The notes under the pieces were generated by a model that had not been told where the DNA came from, made no database searches, and saw only the letters and a list, made by a program, of their open reading frames with translations. This document shows positions 36,923 through 44,707 of a stretch of 64,000 nt of DNA, piece after piece. A program made the position numbers and the translations under genes. This stretch comes from Bacteroidota bacterium (GTDB lineage: Bacteria > Bacteroidota > Bacteroidia > Flavobacteriales > Weeksellaceae): positions 1 through 64,000 of the forward strand of contig JAFAGO010000002.1 of assembly GCA_023422635.1 (NCBI GenBank). Direction: 5' to 3'. The first letter of the stretch is position 1. Each line of letters opens with the position of its first letter.

Positions 36923-38404
36923 TTAGTTTTCAATTTCGGGAATCCAAACACTAACGTTTCCTGCGGGAACGGGAAAATTTGCCCATCCATTTTCATCGAT
37001 TGTAATTTTGTCATCAAATCTTCCAAGCGCGTCGTAGAAGGTTTTACCAGCATATTGACTTCCCATTTCCATCGGTTTTGTGTACGCGTCTTTATTGCTT
37101 AAAACAACAGCACAACCAGGATTTACACCATCGCCTTCACGAACCCATCCAAGACAATTCGCATCTTCGAAGTAATCTCTTTGAGCTCCGTAAGCGTTAT
37201 TTTTTCTGGCTTTTAACAATTCCTCAATTCCGTCAACTTTGTTTAAAAATATTTCGTGATCATTTCCATCTTTTCCTTTATCGGTGTAGTGCGCGCCGAA
37301 AAGATCAGGGTAAAAAACACAAGGATAACCATTTTCGCGAAGTAAGGTTAACGCATACGCTAACGGTTTAAACCATTCTTCCACGGGCGCTTCAAGGGCT
37401 TGTAAAGGTTGCGTGTCGTGATTGTCGACAACGGTTACCGAAAGCGTTGGATCTGCAAGCGTTAAAGTATCATCAAAAATTTTGCGCAAATCATAATTGG
37501 ATCCCGATTGGCTTGCCGTATGAAAATTATGATGGAGCGAACTGTCGAATAAACTCATATTTCGATCGGTTGCGGTAATGTACTCTTGAAGTAAATCCAA
37601 CTGACCTGGAGCCCAATATTCACCAACTGCAAAAATGTTTTTTCCTGTGTTCGAGCGCAAAAGCTGAAGCCATTCTTGATAAAATTGTGGCGATTGATGT
37701 TTTACTGCATCTAATCGAATGCCATCAAAATGAATTTGGTCATGATACCATTTTCCCCAATAATTCAGCTCTTCCCTTACAAAAGGATTATCGTGATTAA
37801 TGTCGTTAAACATTAAATAATCGTAATTTCCTTTTTCATCGCCAATCATTTCTTCCCAAGTGTGGTTGAATTCATTAATGATTCTAAAGATTCCATTGTC
37901 CATCCCTTCTGCATGATCAACGCCGGAAAAGCAACTGAACGTCCAAACAAAATCTGAATATTTTTTATTTCTTCCTGGAAAGGTAAATTTCGTGTAGCTT
38001 TCAATTTCGAAAGGATCGGAAATGGTTTTCTCACGATTATGAGGATCCACACGAACCACTTGAAATTTTTCTTTTTCGTCACCTCCCGCTTTGTGATTCA
38101 GAACGATATCCACAATAACTCCAATTCCTTTAGACTGAAGAGTTTTGCAGGCTTCAACATAGGCCTCTTTTGTTCCATATTTTGTTGGAATACTTCCTTT
38201 TTGATCGAATTCACCAAGATCGAACAGGTCGTATGCATCGTATCCTACAGAATAGGTTCCGCTGGTGGCTTTGTATGCTGGTGGAAACCAAACTGCCGTA
38301 ATGCCTAAATCGTTAAAATAGTCGGCACAATCTTTTGCTTTTTGGTAAATCATTCCATCACCTTCCACATACCAATGGAAAAACTGAATCATTGTAGCAT
38401 TCAT
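36923..38404 (-). CDS. cytoplasmic alpha-amylase (GH13)
   Basis: 493 residues, no signal peptide. GH13 with nucleophile D232 (GIRLDAVKH), acid/base E262 (VGEYWAPG) and transition-state Asp D330 (VDNHDTQP), plus the early DIVLNHKAGGD calcium-site region. The HDTQPLQ and AYALTLLRENGYPCVFYPDLFG stretches are those of cytoplasmic bacterial amylases of the AmyA/AmyS type (subfamily GH13_5). It would cut intracellular alpha-glucans, and malQ upstream could use its products. Convergent with the esterase gene; no clear terminator in the 20 nt between. Confidence 0.93.
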   Translation of the reverse strand: MNATMIQFFHWYVEGDGMIYQKAKDCADYFNDLGITAVWFPPAYKATSGTYSVGYDAYDLFDLGEFDQKGSIPTKYGTKEAYVEACKTLQSKGIGVIVDIVLNHKAGGDEKEKFQVVRVDPHNREKTISDPFEIESYTKFTFPGRNKKYSDFVWTFSCFSGVDHAEGMDNGIFRIINEFNHTWEEMIGDEKGNYDYLMFNDINHDNPFVREELNYWGKWYHDQIHFDGIRLDAVKHQSPQFYQEWLQLLRSNTGKNIFAVGEYWAPGQLDLLQEYITATDRNMSLFDSSLHHNFHTASQSGSNYDLRKIFDDTLTLADPTLSVTVVDNHDTQPLQALEAPVEEWFKPLAYALTLLRENGYPCVFYPDLFGAHYTDKGKDGNDHEIFLNKVDGIEELLKARKNNAYGAQRDYFEDANCLGWVREGDGVNPGCAVVLSNKDAYTKPMEMGSQYAGKTFYDALGRFDDKITIDENGWANFPVPAGNVSVWIPEIEN

Positions 38405-38491
38405 ACGATTAAAATTTTCTACAAATGTAGCGGGTTTGGTGAGTTTCTTATTACAATATCTCTTTAATTCTTTGTAATATAAAGGTTTTGG

Positions 38492-39583
38492 TTATTCAGT
38501 ATCGTATTCTTGAAATGGAATTTTGAGCTGAACAGAAATGATTTTGTTGTGTTCCGTATTGAGTTTTGAAAGAGATAAACCAAGTAAGCGGATGGGTTTA
38601 TCAAACGGTCGTTCTTGCCATAATTTCAGAGCTTCACGATAAAACTCGTAGGAATTTTCAAAGTACGCATCTTGAGTTCTACTTCTTGTGAAAACAGAAA
38701 AATCTTGATATTTAATTTTTAAAGTAATCGTTCTTCCTTTGATATTTTTCTTTGAAAGCCGTTCGCTAAGTTCGTTACTAATGTTTTGCAATTGTTCGTA
38801 AACCTGTTGATCTTCGATGAGGTTTTCCCAATACGTTTCTTCAACGCCTACACTTTTCTGAATTCGATGAGGCTTCACTTTGGAATGATGAATTCCGCGA
38901 ACGGCGTAATAAAAATATTGACCAGATTTACCGAAAAGTTGCGTGAGTTCTTCTAAAGAACGCTTTTTTAAATCAGCTCCGTTATGGATGTGCATCGAAA
39001 GCATTTTATTGGCAGTTACCTTACCAATTCCGTAGAATTTTTCAATAGGAAGGCGGTCTAAAAAAGAATCAATTTCGGAAGGATGAATGGTTTTTTGTCC
39101 GTTCGGTTTTCTGTAATCTGAAGCAATTTTAGCAAGAAATTTATTGATGGAAATTCCTGCGGAAGCCGTTAATCCTGTGCGATCAAAAATCTTTTGTCGA
39201 ATTTCCTTTGCCAGTTTGTTGGCGGAAGCGATATTCTTTTTATTTTCCGTAACATCAAGGTATGCTTCATCTAAAGAAAGGGGTTCTACAAGATCGGTAT
39301 ATTCATAGAAAATTTCTCGAATTGTGTTTGAAATTTCTTTATATCGCTGAAATCGAGGTTTAACAACAATTAGTTGTGGACATTTTTGAATGGCAATTTT
39401 TCCTGGCATTGCTGAACGTACCCCAAATTTTCGAGCTTCGTAACTTGCTGCAGCAACAACGCCATATTGGCCACCACCTACAGCTACTGGTTTTCCGCGC
39501 AATTCAGGATGATCCAATTGCTCAACGGAAGCATAAAATGCGTCCATATCAATGTGGATGATTTTTCGTTGCGGCTGATCCAT
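38492..39583 (-). CDS. dinB: DNA polymerase IV
   Basis: 363 residues from the ATG at 39583 (an in-frame TTG two codons upstream lies in the -7 box). Y-family translesion polymerase: HIDMDAFYASVEQ and SLDEAYLDVT carry the catalytic acidic residues. The thumb helix-hairpin-helix (FYGIGKVTANKML) and little-finger domain follow. The C-terminus (LKIPFQEYDTE) is short and lacks the usual beta-clamp peptide; a clamp motif is not obvious. An inverted repeat lies ~45 nt upstream of the promoter. Confidence 0.95.
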   Translation of the reverse strand: MDQPQRKIIHIDMDAFYASVEQLDHPELRGKPVAVGGGQYGVVAAASYEARKFGVRSAMPGKIAIQKCPQLIVVKPRFQRYKEISNTIREIFYEYTDLVEPLSLDEAYLDVTENKKNIASANKLAKEIRQKIFDRTGLTASAGISINKFLAKIASDYRKPNGQKTIHPSEIDSFLDRLPIEKFYGIGKVTANKMLSMHIHNGADLKKRSLEELTQLFGKSGQYFYYAVRGIHHSKVKPHRIQKSVGVEETYWENLIEDQQVYEQLQNISNELSERLSKKNIKGRTITLKIKYQDFSVFTRSRTQDAYFENSYEFYREALKLWQERPFDKPIRLLGLSLSKLNTEHNKIISVQLKIPFQEYDTE

Positions 39584-39586
39584 ATA

Positions 39587-39594
39587 CAAAAATA
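39587..39594 (-). promoter_or_regulatory. -7 box touching the dinB start
   Basis: TATTTTTG on the minus strand ends 3 nt before the ATG (39583), so the transcript would start at or beside the start codon. Confidence 0.5.
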
Positions 39595-39892
39595 CGGAAT
39601 GAAAAAAGAATGCCGTTAAAAGAAAACTGATGATTCACGAAGTTGGCTTTTTCAAACCTTTTCGCAGAATCATCAGATTAAATATTGAAATTTTGGCAAA
39701 GTTAATTTCAGGGTAATTAAAACCATTTCTCAAAAAGATCAATGGATTTTAATTCTCAAGTTGTTCTGTATGATCTAAAAAAATCGGCTGAGGTTTTAAA
39801 TAATTTAAACACTCTTTTAAATGCGTACGTTGATTTTAGATCAAATGTATTTTAATGAATCGTTCCTTTTAATTGTGGAAAAAAAGGTGCAA
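39595..39892. other. intergenic region before dinB with an inverted repeat
   Basis: About 300 nt without a gene between punA and dinB. It holds a perfect 10-bp inverted repeat, CTGATGATTC (39627-39636) / GAATCATCAG (39667-39676), with a possible inner CGAA/TTCG pairing. It could be a terminator-like fold for punA read-through or a binding site; there is no T run on either strand next to it. Confidence 0.5.
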
Positions 39893-40708
39893 TTACGCAT
39901 AGTGCTTAACCACACCTTTCACGATTTTAATAACATTTGGCATTGCTTTGTCTGCTGCGTGGAGCACTTCTTCGTGTGAAACAGTGAAAGCGATATCAGG
40001 ACCGCCTAAATCGGTAATGATGGATATTCCAAAACAATCCATTCCTTGATGTTTCGCCACAATTACTTCTGGCACCGTACTCATTCCAACAGCATCCGCA
40101 CCAACAGCACGAACCATTCCGTACTCTGCAGGAGTTTCAAATGTTGGTCCTTGTAAGGCTAAATAAACGCCGTTGTGCGCTTTAATATTATTTTCTGCAG
40201 CTACATTTTCAGCGATTTCTATCATTTTGCGATTGTACGGTTCGCTCATATCTACAAAGCGAGGTCCGAGTTCATCAATGTTTCTGCCACGAAGTGGATG
40301 CTCAGGCATCATATTAATATGATCACGAATAATCATCACGTCGGCAATTTTAAATTCTGGATTCACACCGCCTGCGGCATTGGAAACAATTAAGTTTTGA
40401 ATTCCTAATAATTTAAACACTCGGAAAGGAAAGATTACTGTTTTGATGTCGTGCCCTTCATAATAATGAAATCGACCGCTCATCATCAGTATTTTTTTAC
40501 CTTCAAGAATTCCGTAAATTAATTTGCCTCCATGTCCAGCAACCGTGGTTTGAGGGAAATTCGGAATATCTTTATAATCTAAGGTGTGTATGGCTTCAAC
40601 TTCGTCTTTTAAAGCGCCAAGTCCGGAGCCTAAAACAATTGCAAAATCAGGAGTTTCCTGAATGATATTTTTAATGAAATCTGCTGTTTCTTTAAATTTT
40701 TCTAACAT
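39893..40708 (-). CDS. punA: purine-nucleoside phosphorylase
   Basis: 271 residues. Trimeric (PNP/MTAP) class: phosphate-binding GSGLGALKD, VAGHGG, SNAAGGVNPEF, and the base-site segment GPTFETPAEYGMVR with NxD near the end (IITDLGG). It splits guanosine/inosine to base and ribose-1-phosphate in the cytoplasm. Its start codon lies 17 nt inside the end of lpxK, so the two are cotranscribed and probably translationally coupled. Confidence 0.94.
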   Translation of the reverse strand: MLEKFKETADFIKNIIQETPDFAIVLGSGLGALKDEVEAIHTLDYKDIPNFPQTTVAGHGGKLIYGILEGKKILMMSGRFHYYEGHDIKTVIFPFRVFKLLGIQNLIVSNAAGGVNPEFKIADVMIIRDHINMMPEHPLRGRNIDELGPRFVDMSEPYNRKMIEIAENVAAENNIKAHNGVYLALQGPTFETPAEYGMVRAVGADAVGMSTVPEVIVAKHQGMDCFGISIITDLGGPDIAFTVSHEEVLHAADKAMPNVIKIVKGVVKHYA

Positions 40709-41717
40709 AGTCCAAAATCGTCTCGTTGAATTCTTCTTTACGGTCGATATTTACATTAATTGGCCAGTAATAAACAAGATCTCTAAGGTAATCAAAAGTT
40801 TTTAATCGCACGTAATCCTTTTCGGTAGTAAGAATCATCTTGTATTCGCCCAATTTTTTATATTCGGTAAGAATATTTTTTATATCTGCATCGGTAAAAT
40901 TATGGTGATCTCTAAATTTTAAATGTTTTACTTTTTGCGAAAAAGTTCCCAAATGGTCAAGTAACGGTTTTGGGTTGGCAATCCCGGTTATTAATAAAAT
41001 ATCATAATATGCTAAATTATTGTCGGGCAATTGTTTGTCTTTGGAATATACATATTCATCATACCCAATAGAACAGAAAAATACCTTTTGATAATGTTGC
41101 GGACGAATTCGGGAAATGTAATATTGTTTGGTTTCCTCCGTTAAATTATCCGGACATTTGGAAATCATAATTACATCTGCTCTTTTTGCGCCAGCTCTGC
41201 TTTCGCGTAAATTTCCTGCAGGAAGCAAATAATCCTTAAAATAAGGATCGTTAAAATCCGTCATCAAAATGGTGAATCCAGGTTGTATTGCGCGATGCTG
41301 TAGTGCATCATCCAGAAGCAATACATCCAAATCCATTTCTTTAATAATCTTTTTGGCACCCATTACGCGATCTTCGCAAACGCCAATTACAAAACGATTT
41401 TTAAAACGTTCGAAAAGCTGCATGGCTTCGTCGCCAACTGTTTTATAATTGCTTTCGTAATTGGTAATGTTGTATCCTTTAGTAATCCTTCCGTAACCGC
41501 GAGAAAGCACTCCAGTTCTAAAGTATTTTGAAAGATAATCGGCAAGATACATCACGGTAGGCGATTTTCCACTTCCGCCCACAGAAAGATTCCCCACACA
41601 AATTATTGGGGTTCTGAATTTCGTAGATTTTAAAACTCCCCAATCATATCCCAAGTTGCGTAAAGCAGTAACTGCGTGATAGATTAAGGAAAAAGGGTAG
41701 AGATACCATCTTTTCAT
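40692..41717 (-). CDS. lpxK: tetraacyldisaccharide 4'-kinase
   Basis: 341 residues from ATG 41717 (a TTG three codons upstream is inside the -7 box). Phosphorylates the 4' position of the lipid A precursor at the inner membrane. P-loop VGNLSVGGSGKSP at ~43-55 and the SRGYGR segment are typical; the N-terminal stretch (YLYPFSLIYHAVTALRN) is the membrane-associating helix. Shows that the organism makes lipid A. First gene of an lpxK-punA operon. Confidence 0.94.
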   Translation of the reverse strand: MKRWYLYPFSLIYHAVTALRNLGYDWGVLKSTKFRTPIICVGNLSVGGSGKSPTVMYLADYLSKYFRTGVLSRGYGRITKGYNITNYESNYKTVGDEAMQLFERFKNRFVIGVCEDRVMGAKKIIKEMDLDVLLLDDALQHRAIQPGFTILMTDFNDPYFKDYLLPAGNLRESRAGAKRADVIMISKCPDNLTEETKQYYISRIRPQHYQKVFFCSIGYDEYVYSKDKQLPDNNLAYYDILLITGIANPKPLLDHLGTFSQKVKHLKFRDHHNFTDADIKNILTEYKKLGEYKMILTTEKDYVRLKTFDYLRDLVYYWPINVNIDRKEEFNETILDYVRKI

Positions 41718-41723
41718 ACCTTG

Positions 41724-41731
41724 CAAAAATA
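41724..41731 (-). promoter_or_regulatory. -7 box close to the lpxK start
   Basis: TATTTTTG on the minus strand ends 6 nt before the lpxK ATG, giving a leader of only 0-2 nt. Confidence 0.5.
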
Positions 41732-41831
41732 CGGATTTCTGAATAATTTTTTTGTAAAAATTGGGAAGATGTGAATAATGATATGTTGCAGATTGTTGAA
41801 CGTAAATTAAAAAACAGTTGTTTCAAATTTT

Positions 41832-41839
41832 TATCTTTG
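41832..41839 (+). promoter_or_regulatory. -7 box for yicC
   Basis: TATCTTTG fits TAnnTTTG, 16 nt before the yicC ATG; it diverges from the lpxK promoter ~100 nt away. Confidence 0.55.
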
Positions 41840-41855
41840 TGCGAAATATCGAGGT

Positions 41856-42713
41856 ATGATTTTATCAATGACAGGTTTTGGGCGCAGTGAAGGAATGTTT
41901 AACGGCAAAAAACTTACCGTGGAAATTAAGTCGCTAAACAGTAAAAATTTCGACTTAAACATTCGTATTCCAGTACGTTACAAAGAGAAAGAATTTGAAG
42001 TGCGGAAAATGCTGAACGATGGCATCATTCGAGGGAAAGTAGATTGTTTTATCAACTGCGAAATGCTTGACGAAAAATCCGATGTAAAAATCAATAAAGA
42101 CCTTATTCGCTCCTACATCAATGAATTAAAGGATTGTGCGAACGACGGGCCAGAATTTGAATACCTAAAAATGGCAGTTCGCCTTCCAGAAGCAATTTCT
42201 TCTAAACCCGATGAGTTGAATGATGAAGAATGGAAGTTTTTGGAGCAATTGGTAAAAGAAGCATTATCGAAATTTAAAGAATTCCGCGAATCGGAAGGAC
42301 TTACCTTGAAAAGTGAATTACTGAAATACGTTCAAAATATTGAGCAAAGTCTTGCAGAAGTAATTCCATATGAAGAAGGAAGAATGGAGACCGTAAAAGA
42401 GCGCTTCCAAAAAGCACTGCAAGAGTTTGATAATATTGATGAAACGCGATTTTATCAGGAGTTATCGTATTATGCCGAGAAATTGGATATTTCAGAAGAG
42501 AAAGTGCGCCTCGCTCAACATTTAAATTATTATAAAGAAGTCGCAGAAAACGAAGACTTAAACGGAAAAAAACTTGGGTTTATTTCCCAAGAAATTGGCC
42601 GAGAAATTAATACAATGGGTTCTAAAGCCAATCATGCAGAAATACAAAAGCTCGTTGTGAAAATGAAAGACGATTTAGAAAAAATTAAAGAACAAACCTT
42701 AAATGTGCTGTAA
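41856..42713 (+). CDS. YicC-family protein (endoribonuclease type)
   Basis: 285 residues. YicC family: the N-terminal MILSMTGFGRSEG and the C-terminal EIGREINTMGSKANHAEIQ are family signatures. Members studied in E. coli and Bacillus act as endoribonucleases in RNA turnover. Followed 36 nt later by gmk, a conserved pair in many bacteria, and then by nadA; the three are probably one operon. Confidence 0.93.
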   Translation: MILSMTGFGRSEGMFNGKKLTVEIKSLNSKNFDLNIRIPVRYKEKEFEVRKMLNDGIIRGKVDCFINCEMLDEKSDVKINKDLIRSYINELKDCANDGPEFEYLKMAVRLPEAISSKPDELNDEEWKFLEQLVKEALSKFKEFRESEGLTLKSELLKYVQNIEQSLAEVIPYEEGRMETVKERFQKALQEFDNIDETRFYQELSYYAEKLDISEEKVRLAQHLNYYKEVAENEDLNGKKLGFISQEIGREINTMGSKANHAEIQKLVVKMKDDLEKIKEQTLNVL

Positions 42714-42749
42714 TTTTAGCAAAACAGTTTTTTATTCAAACTTTTATTT

Positions 42750-43313
42750 ATGAACAAAGTTCTTATTTTTTCGGCACCTTCCGGAAGTGGTAAAACCACC
42801 TTGGTAAAACATTGCTTAACGCAATTTCCAGAACTTGAATTTAGTATATCTTGTACCACCAGAAATCCTCGCGGAAGCGAAAAAAACGGAGTGGATTATT
42901 ATTTTATTTCTCCCGAAGTTTTTCGAGAAAAAATTGCTGAAGATGCTTTTGTAGAGTATGAAGAAGTATACACCGATAAATATTATGGGACATTGAAATC
43001 GGAAGTTGAGCGCATTTGGAAGTCGGGTAAAACCGTTATTTTTGATGTAGATGTGAAAGGCGGAATTTCTTTAAAACACTATTTTAAAAATCAAGCACTT
43101 TCCATTTTCATCATGCCGCCTTCAGTGGAAGAATTGGAACGCCGATTGTATAACCGAAATACCGACGATCCGGAAACGATCAAAACTCGAGTAGAAAAAG
43201 CAGAACATGAAATGAGTTTTCACCCGGAATTCGACGTACAAGTAGTGAATACAAATTTGGATGAAGCCAAAAAAGATGTTGAACATTTGGTTTCAACTTT
43301 CATAAAATCGTAG
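42750..43313 (+). CDS. gmk: guanylate kinase
   Basis: 187 residues. P-loop APSGSGKTT at 9-17 (K15), GMP-binding S/T/Y residues in SCTTRNPRGSEKNGVDYYF, and the R..R lid (LERRLYNRNTDDPE). Converts GMP to GDP in the cytoplasm. Lies between yicC and nadA. Confidence 0.98.
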   Translation: MNKVLIFSAPSGSGKTTLVKHCLTQFPELEFSISCTTRNPRGSEKNGVDYYFISPEVFREKIAEDAFVEYEEVYTDKYYGTLKSEVERIWKSGKTVIFDVDVKGGISLKHYFKNQALSIFIMPPSVEELERRLYNRNTDDPETIKTRVEKAEHEMSFHPEFDVQVVNTNLDEAKKDVEHLVSTFIKS

Positions 43314-43345
43314 AACAAAATTTTTAAGAAGAATACCGCATCGTT

Positions 43346-44365
43346 ATGAGCACAGAAACGTTATCAAACCTAAAAGAAAATCTTCCTGTTTATGGATTTT
43401 TGAAATTTAAAGAGTTTCAAATTCCACAAGGAGACGATTTGGTTCAGGCGATTCTCGACCTTAAAAAAGAGAAGAACGCAGTTATTTTAGCGCACTATTA
43501 TCAGCCTGCCGAAATTCAGGATATTGCAGATTTCTTAGGCGATTCTTTGCAATTGGCACGTCAAGCAAAAGAAACTGATGCAGATATGATTGCATTTTGC
43601 GGCGTTCATTTTATGGCCGAAGCAGCAAAAATTTTAAATCCAACTAAAAAAGTAGTTTTGCCAGATACCTTGGCGGGATGCTCTTTGGCAGATGGATGTA
43701 GTGGTGAAGGTTTGCGCAAAATGCGAGCGCAATATCCAGATGCTTTAATTGCAACATATATTAATTGTAATGCGGAAACAAAAGCCGAGAGCGACATAAT
43801 TGTTACCAGTTCCAATGCGGAAACCATCATTGAAGCTCTACCTAAAGATCGACCAATTATTTTTGCGCCGGATAAAAATTTAGGTCGGTATTTGATGAAA
43901 AAAACAGGCCGAGAAATGATTCTTTGGGATGGAAGCTGCATTGTTCACGAAGCTTTTTCAATGGAAAGAATAGCAAAACAGCTGGCTGAAAATCCCGATG
44001 CAAAACTAATTGCACATCCCGAAAGTGAAAGTCCAGTGTTAGAGTTGGCTCATTTTGTGGGTTCAACATCTGCATTACTAAATTATGTGGAAACCGAAGA
44101 AGCTGAAAAATTTATTGTTGCAACAGAAGAAGGAATTCTTCATGAAATGAAAAAAAGAGCACCTCATAAAATCCTTTTACCCGCTTTGGTTTTCGACGAA
44201 AGCTGTAATTGCTCGGAATGTTTCTATATGAAACGCAATACAATGGAAAAGCTTTACCTCTGTATGAAGTACGAACTACCCGAGATTCTAATCGACGAAG
44301 AACTTCGTTTAAAAGCGCTAAAACCAATTGAAGCGATGCTGGAACTTTCAAAATCGATTAAATAA
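43346..44365 (+). CDS. nadA: quinolinate synthase
   Basis: 339 residues. Makes quinolinate from iminoaspartate and dihydroxyacetone phosphate in NAD synthesis, using a [4Fe-4S] cluster. Candidate ligand cysteines are in DTLAGCSLADGCSG, the WDGSCIVHEAF segment and SCNCSECFYMK near the C-terminus. The HYYQPAEIQDIADFLGDSL segment is typical. nadB and nadC are not adjacent. It is 32 nt after gmk. Confidence 0.96.
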   Translation: MSTETLSNLKENLPVYGFLKFKEFQIPQGDDLVQAILDLKKEKNAVILAHYYQPAEIQDIADFLGDSLQLARQAKETDADMIAFCGVHFMAEAAKILNPTKKVVLPDTLAGCSLADGCSGEGLRKMRAQYPDALIATYINCNAETKAESDIIVTSSNAETIIEALPKDRPIIFAPDKNLGRYLMKKTGREMILWDGSCIVHEAFSMERIAKQLAENPDAKLIAHPESESPVLELAHFVGSTSALLNYVETEEAEKFIVATEEGILHEMKKRAPHKILLPALVFDESCNCSECFYMKRNTMEKLYLCMKYELPEILIDEELRLKALKPIEAMLELSKSIK

Positions 44366-44485
44366 GATTTAAAGAAAGAATTTTTTTTAAAGTATTAGAT
44401 TCGTTTATCGTAAACAATATCGGTCCATGAAAATAAAAAATTCATGGATTTTTTGTGTTTTCTTTCGAGTATTGAAAATATTTTC

Positions 44486-44493
44486 TACATTTG
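44486..44493 (+). promoter_or_regulatory. -7 box of the thr operon
   Basis: TACATTTG matches TAnnTTTG and lies 10 nt before the leader-peptide ATG. Confidence 0.6.
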
Positions 44494-44503
44494 TTTTACA
44501 AAA

Positions 44504-44611
44504 ATGAAACAACAACGCGAAATAGCATTACTTTCTTTTGGGGAACATTCGATTTCTTCATTGCATTTCGGCACATCTACCATCATTATTACGACTATTA
44601 TTACCCCTTAG
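44504..44611 (+). CDS. threonine operon leader peptide (ThrL-like)
   Basis: 35 codons from ATG to TAG, too short for routine gene calling. The last 12 codons encode T-S-T-I-I-I-T-T-I-I-T-P: five Thr and five Ile, ending at the stop. This is the composition of the E. coli thr leader, where ribosome stalling at Thr/Ile codons prevents early termination. It lies 96 nt before thrA, right after a -7 box. The translation is read directly; the regulatory role is inferred by analogy. There is no sequence similarity to the enterobacterial peptide beyond composition. Confidence 0.78.
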   Translation: MKQQREIALLSFGEHSISSLHFGTSTIIITTIITP

Positions 44612-44671
44612 TTTGGGGTAGATTTTCACATATTATTTCGGCGCGTATCGCTCTTTTTTAAAGAGTGAAAA
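44602..44671 (+). promoter_or_regulatory. candidate attenuator hairpins before thrA
   Basis: Hairpin A: TACCCC (44602-44607)/GGGGTA (44615-44620) spans the leader stop codon. Hairpin B: CGCTCTTT (44649-44656)/AAAGAGTG (44660-44667). TTTTCAC (44623-44629) can instead pair with GTGAAAA (44665-44671), excluding the base of B. A classic stem plus T run is not obvious, so which fold terminates is unclear. Confidence 0.4.
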
Positions 44672-44707
44672 AAATGATTAAGTAATCCATCACTAAAAAA
44701 TATATAC

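Larger units (their letters stand above)
44366..44707 (+). promoter_or_regulatory. thr operon leader region
   Basis: 342 nt between nadA and thrA. It holds a -7 box (TACATTTG, 44486-44493), a 35-residue Thr/Ile-rich leader peptide (44504-44611) and several competing hairpins before thrA, the layout of a transcription attenuator. The left 120 nt show nothing else. Confidence 0.65.
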
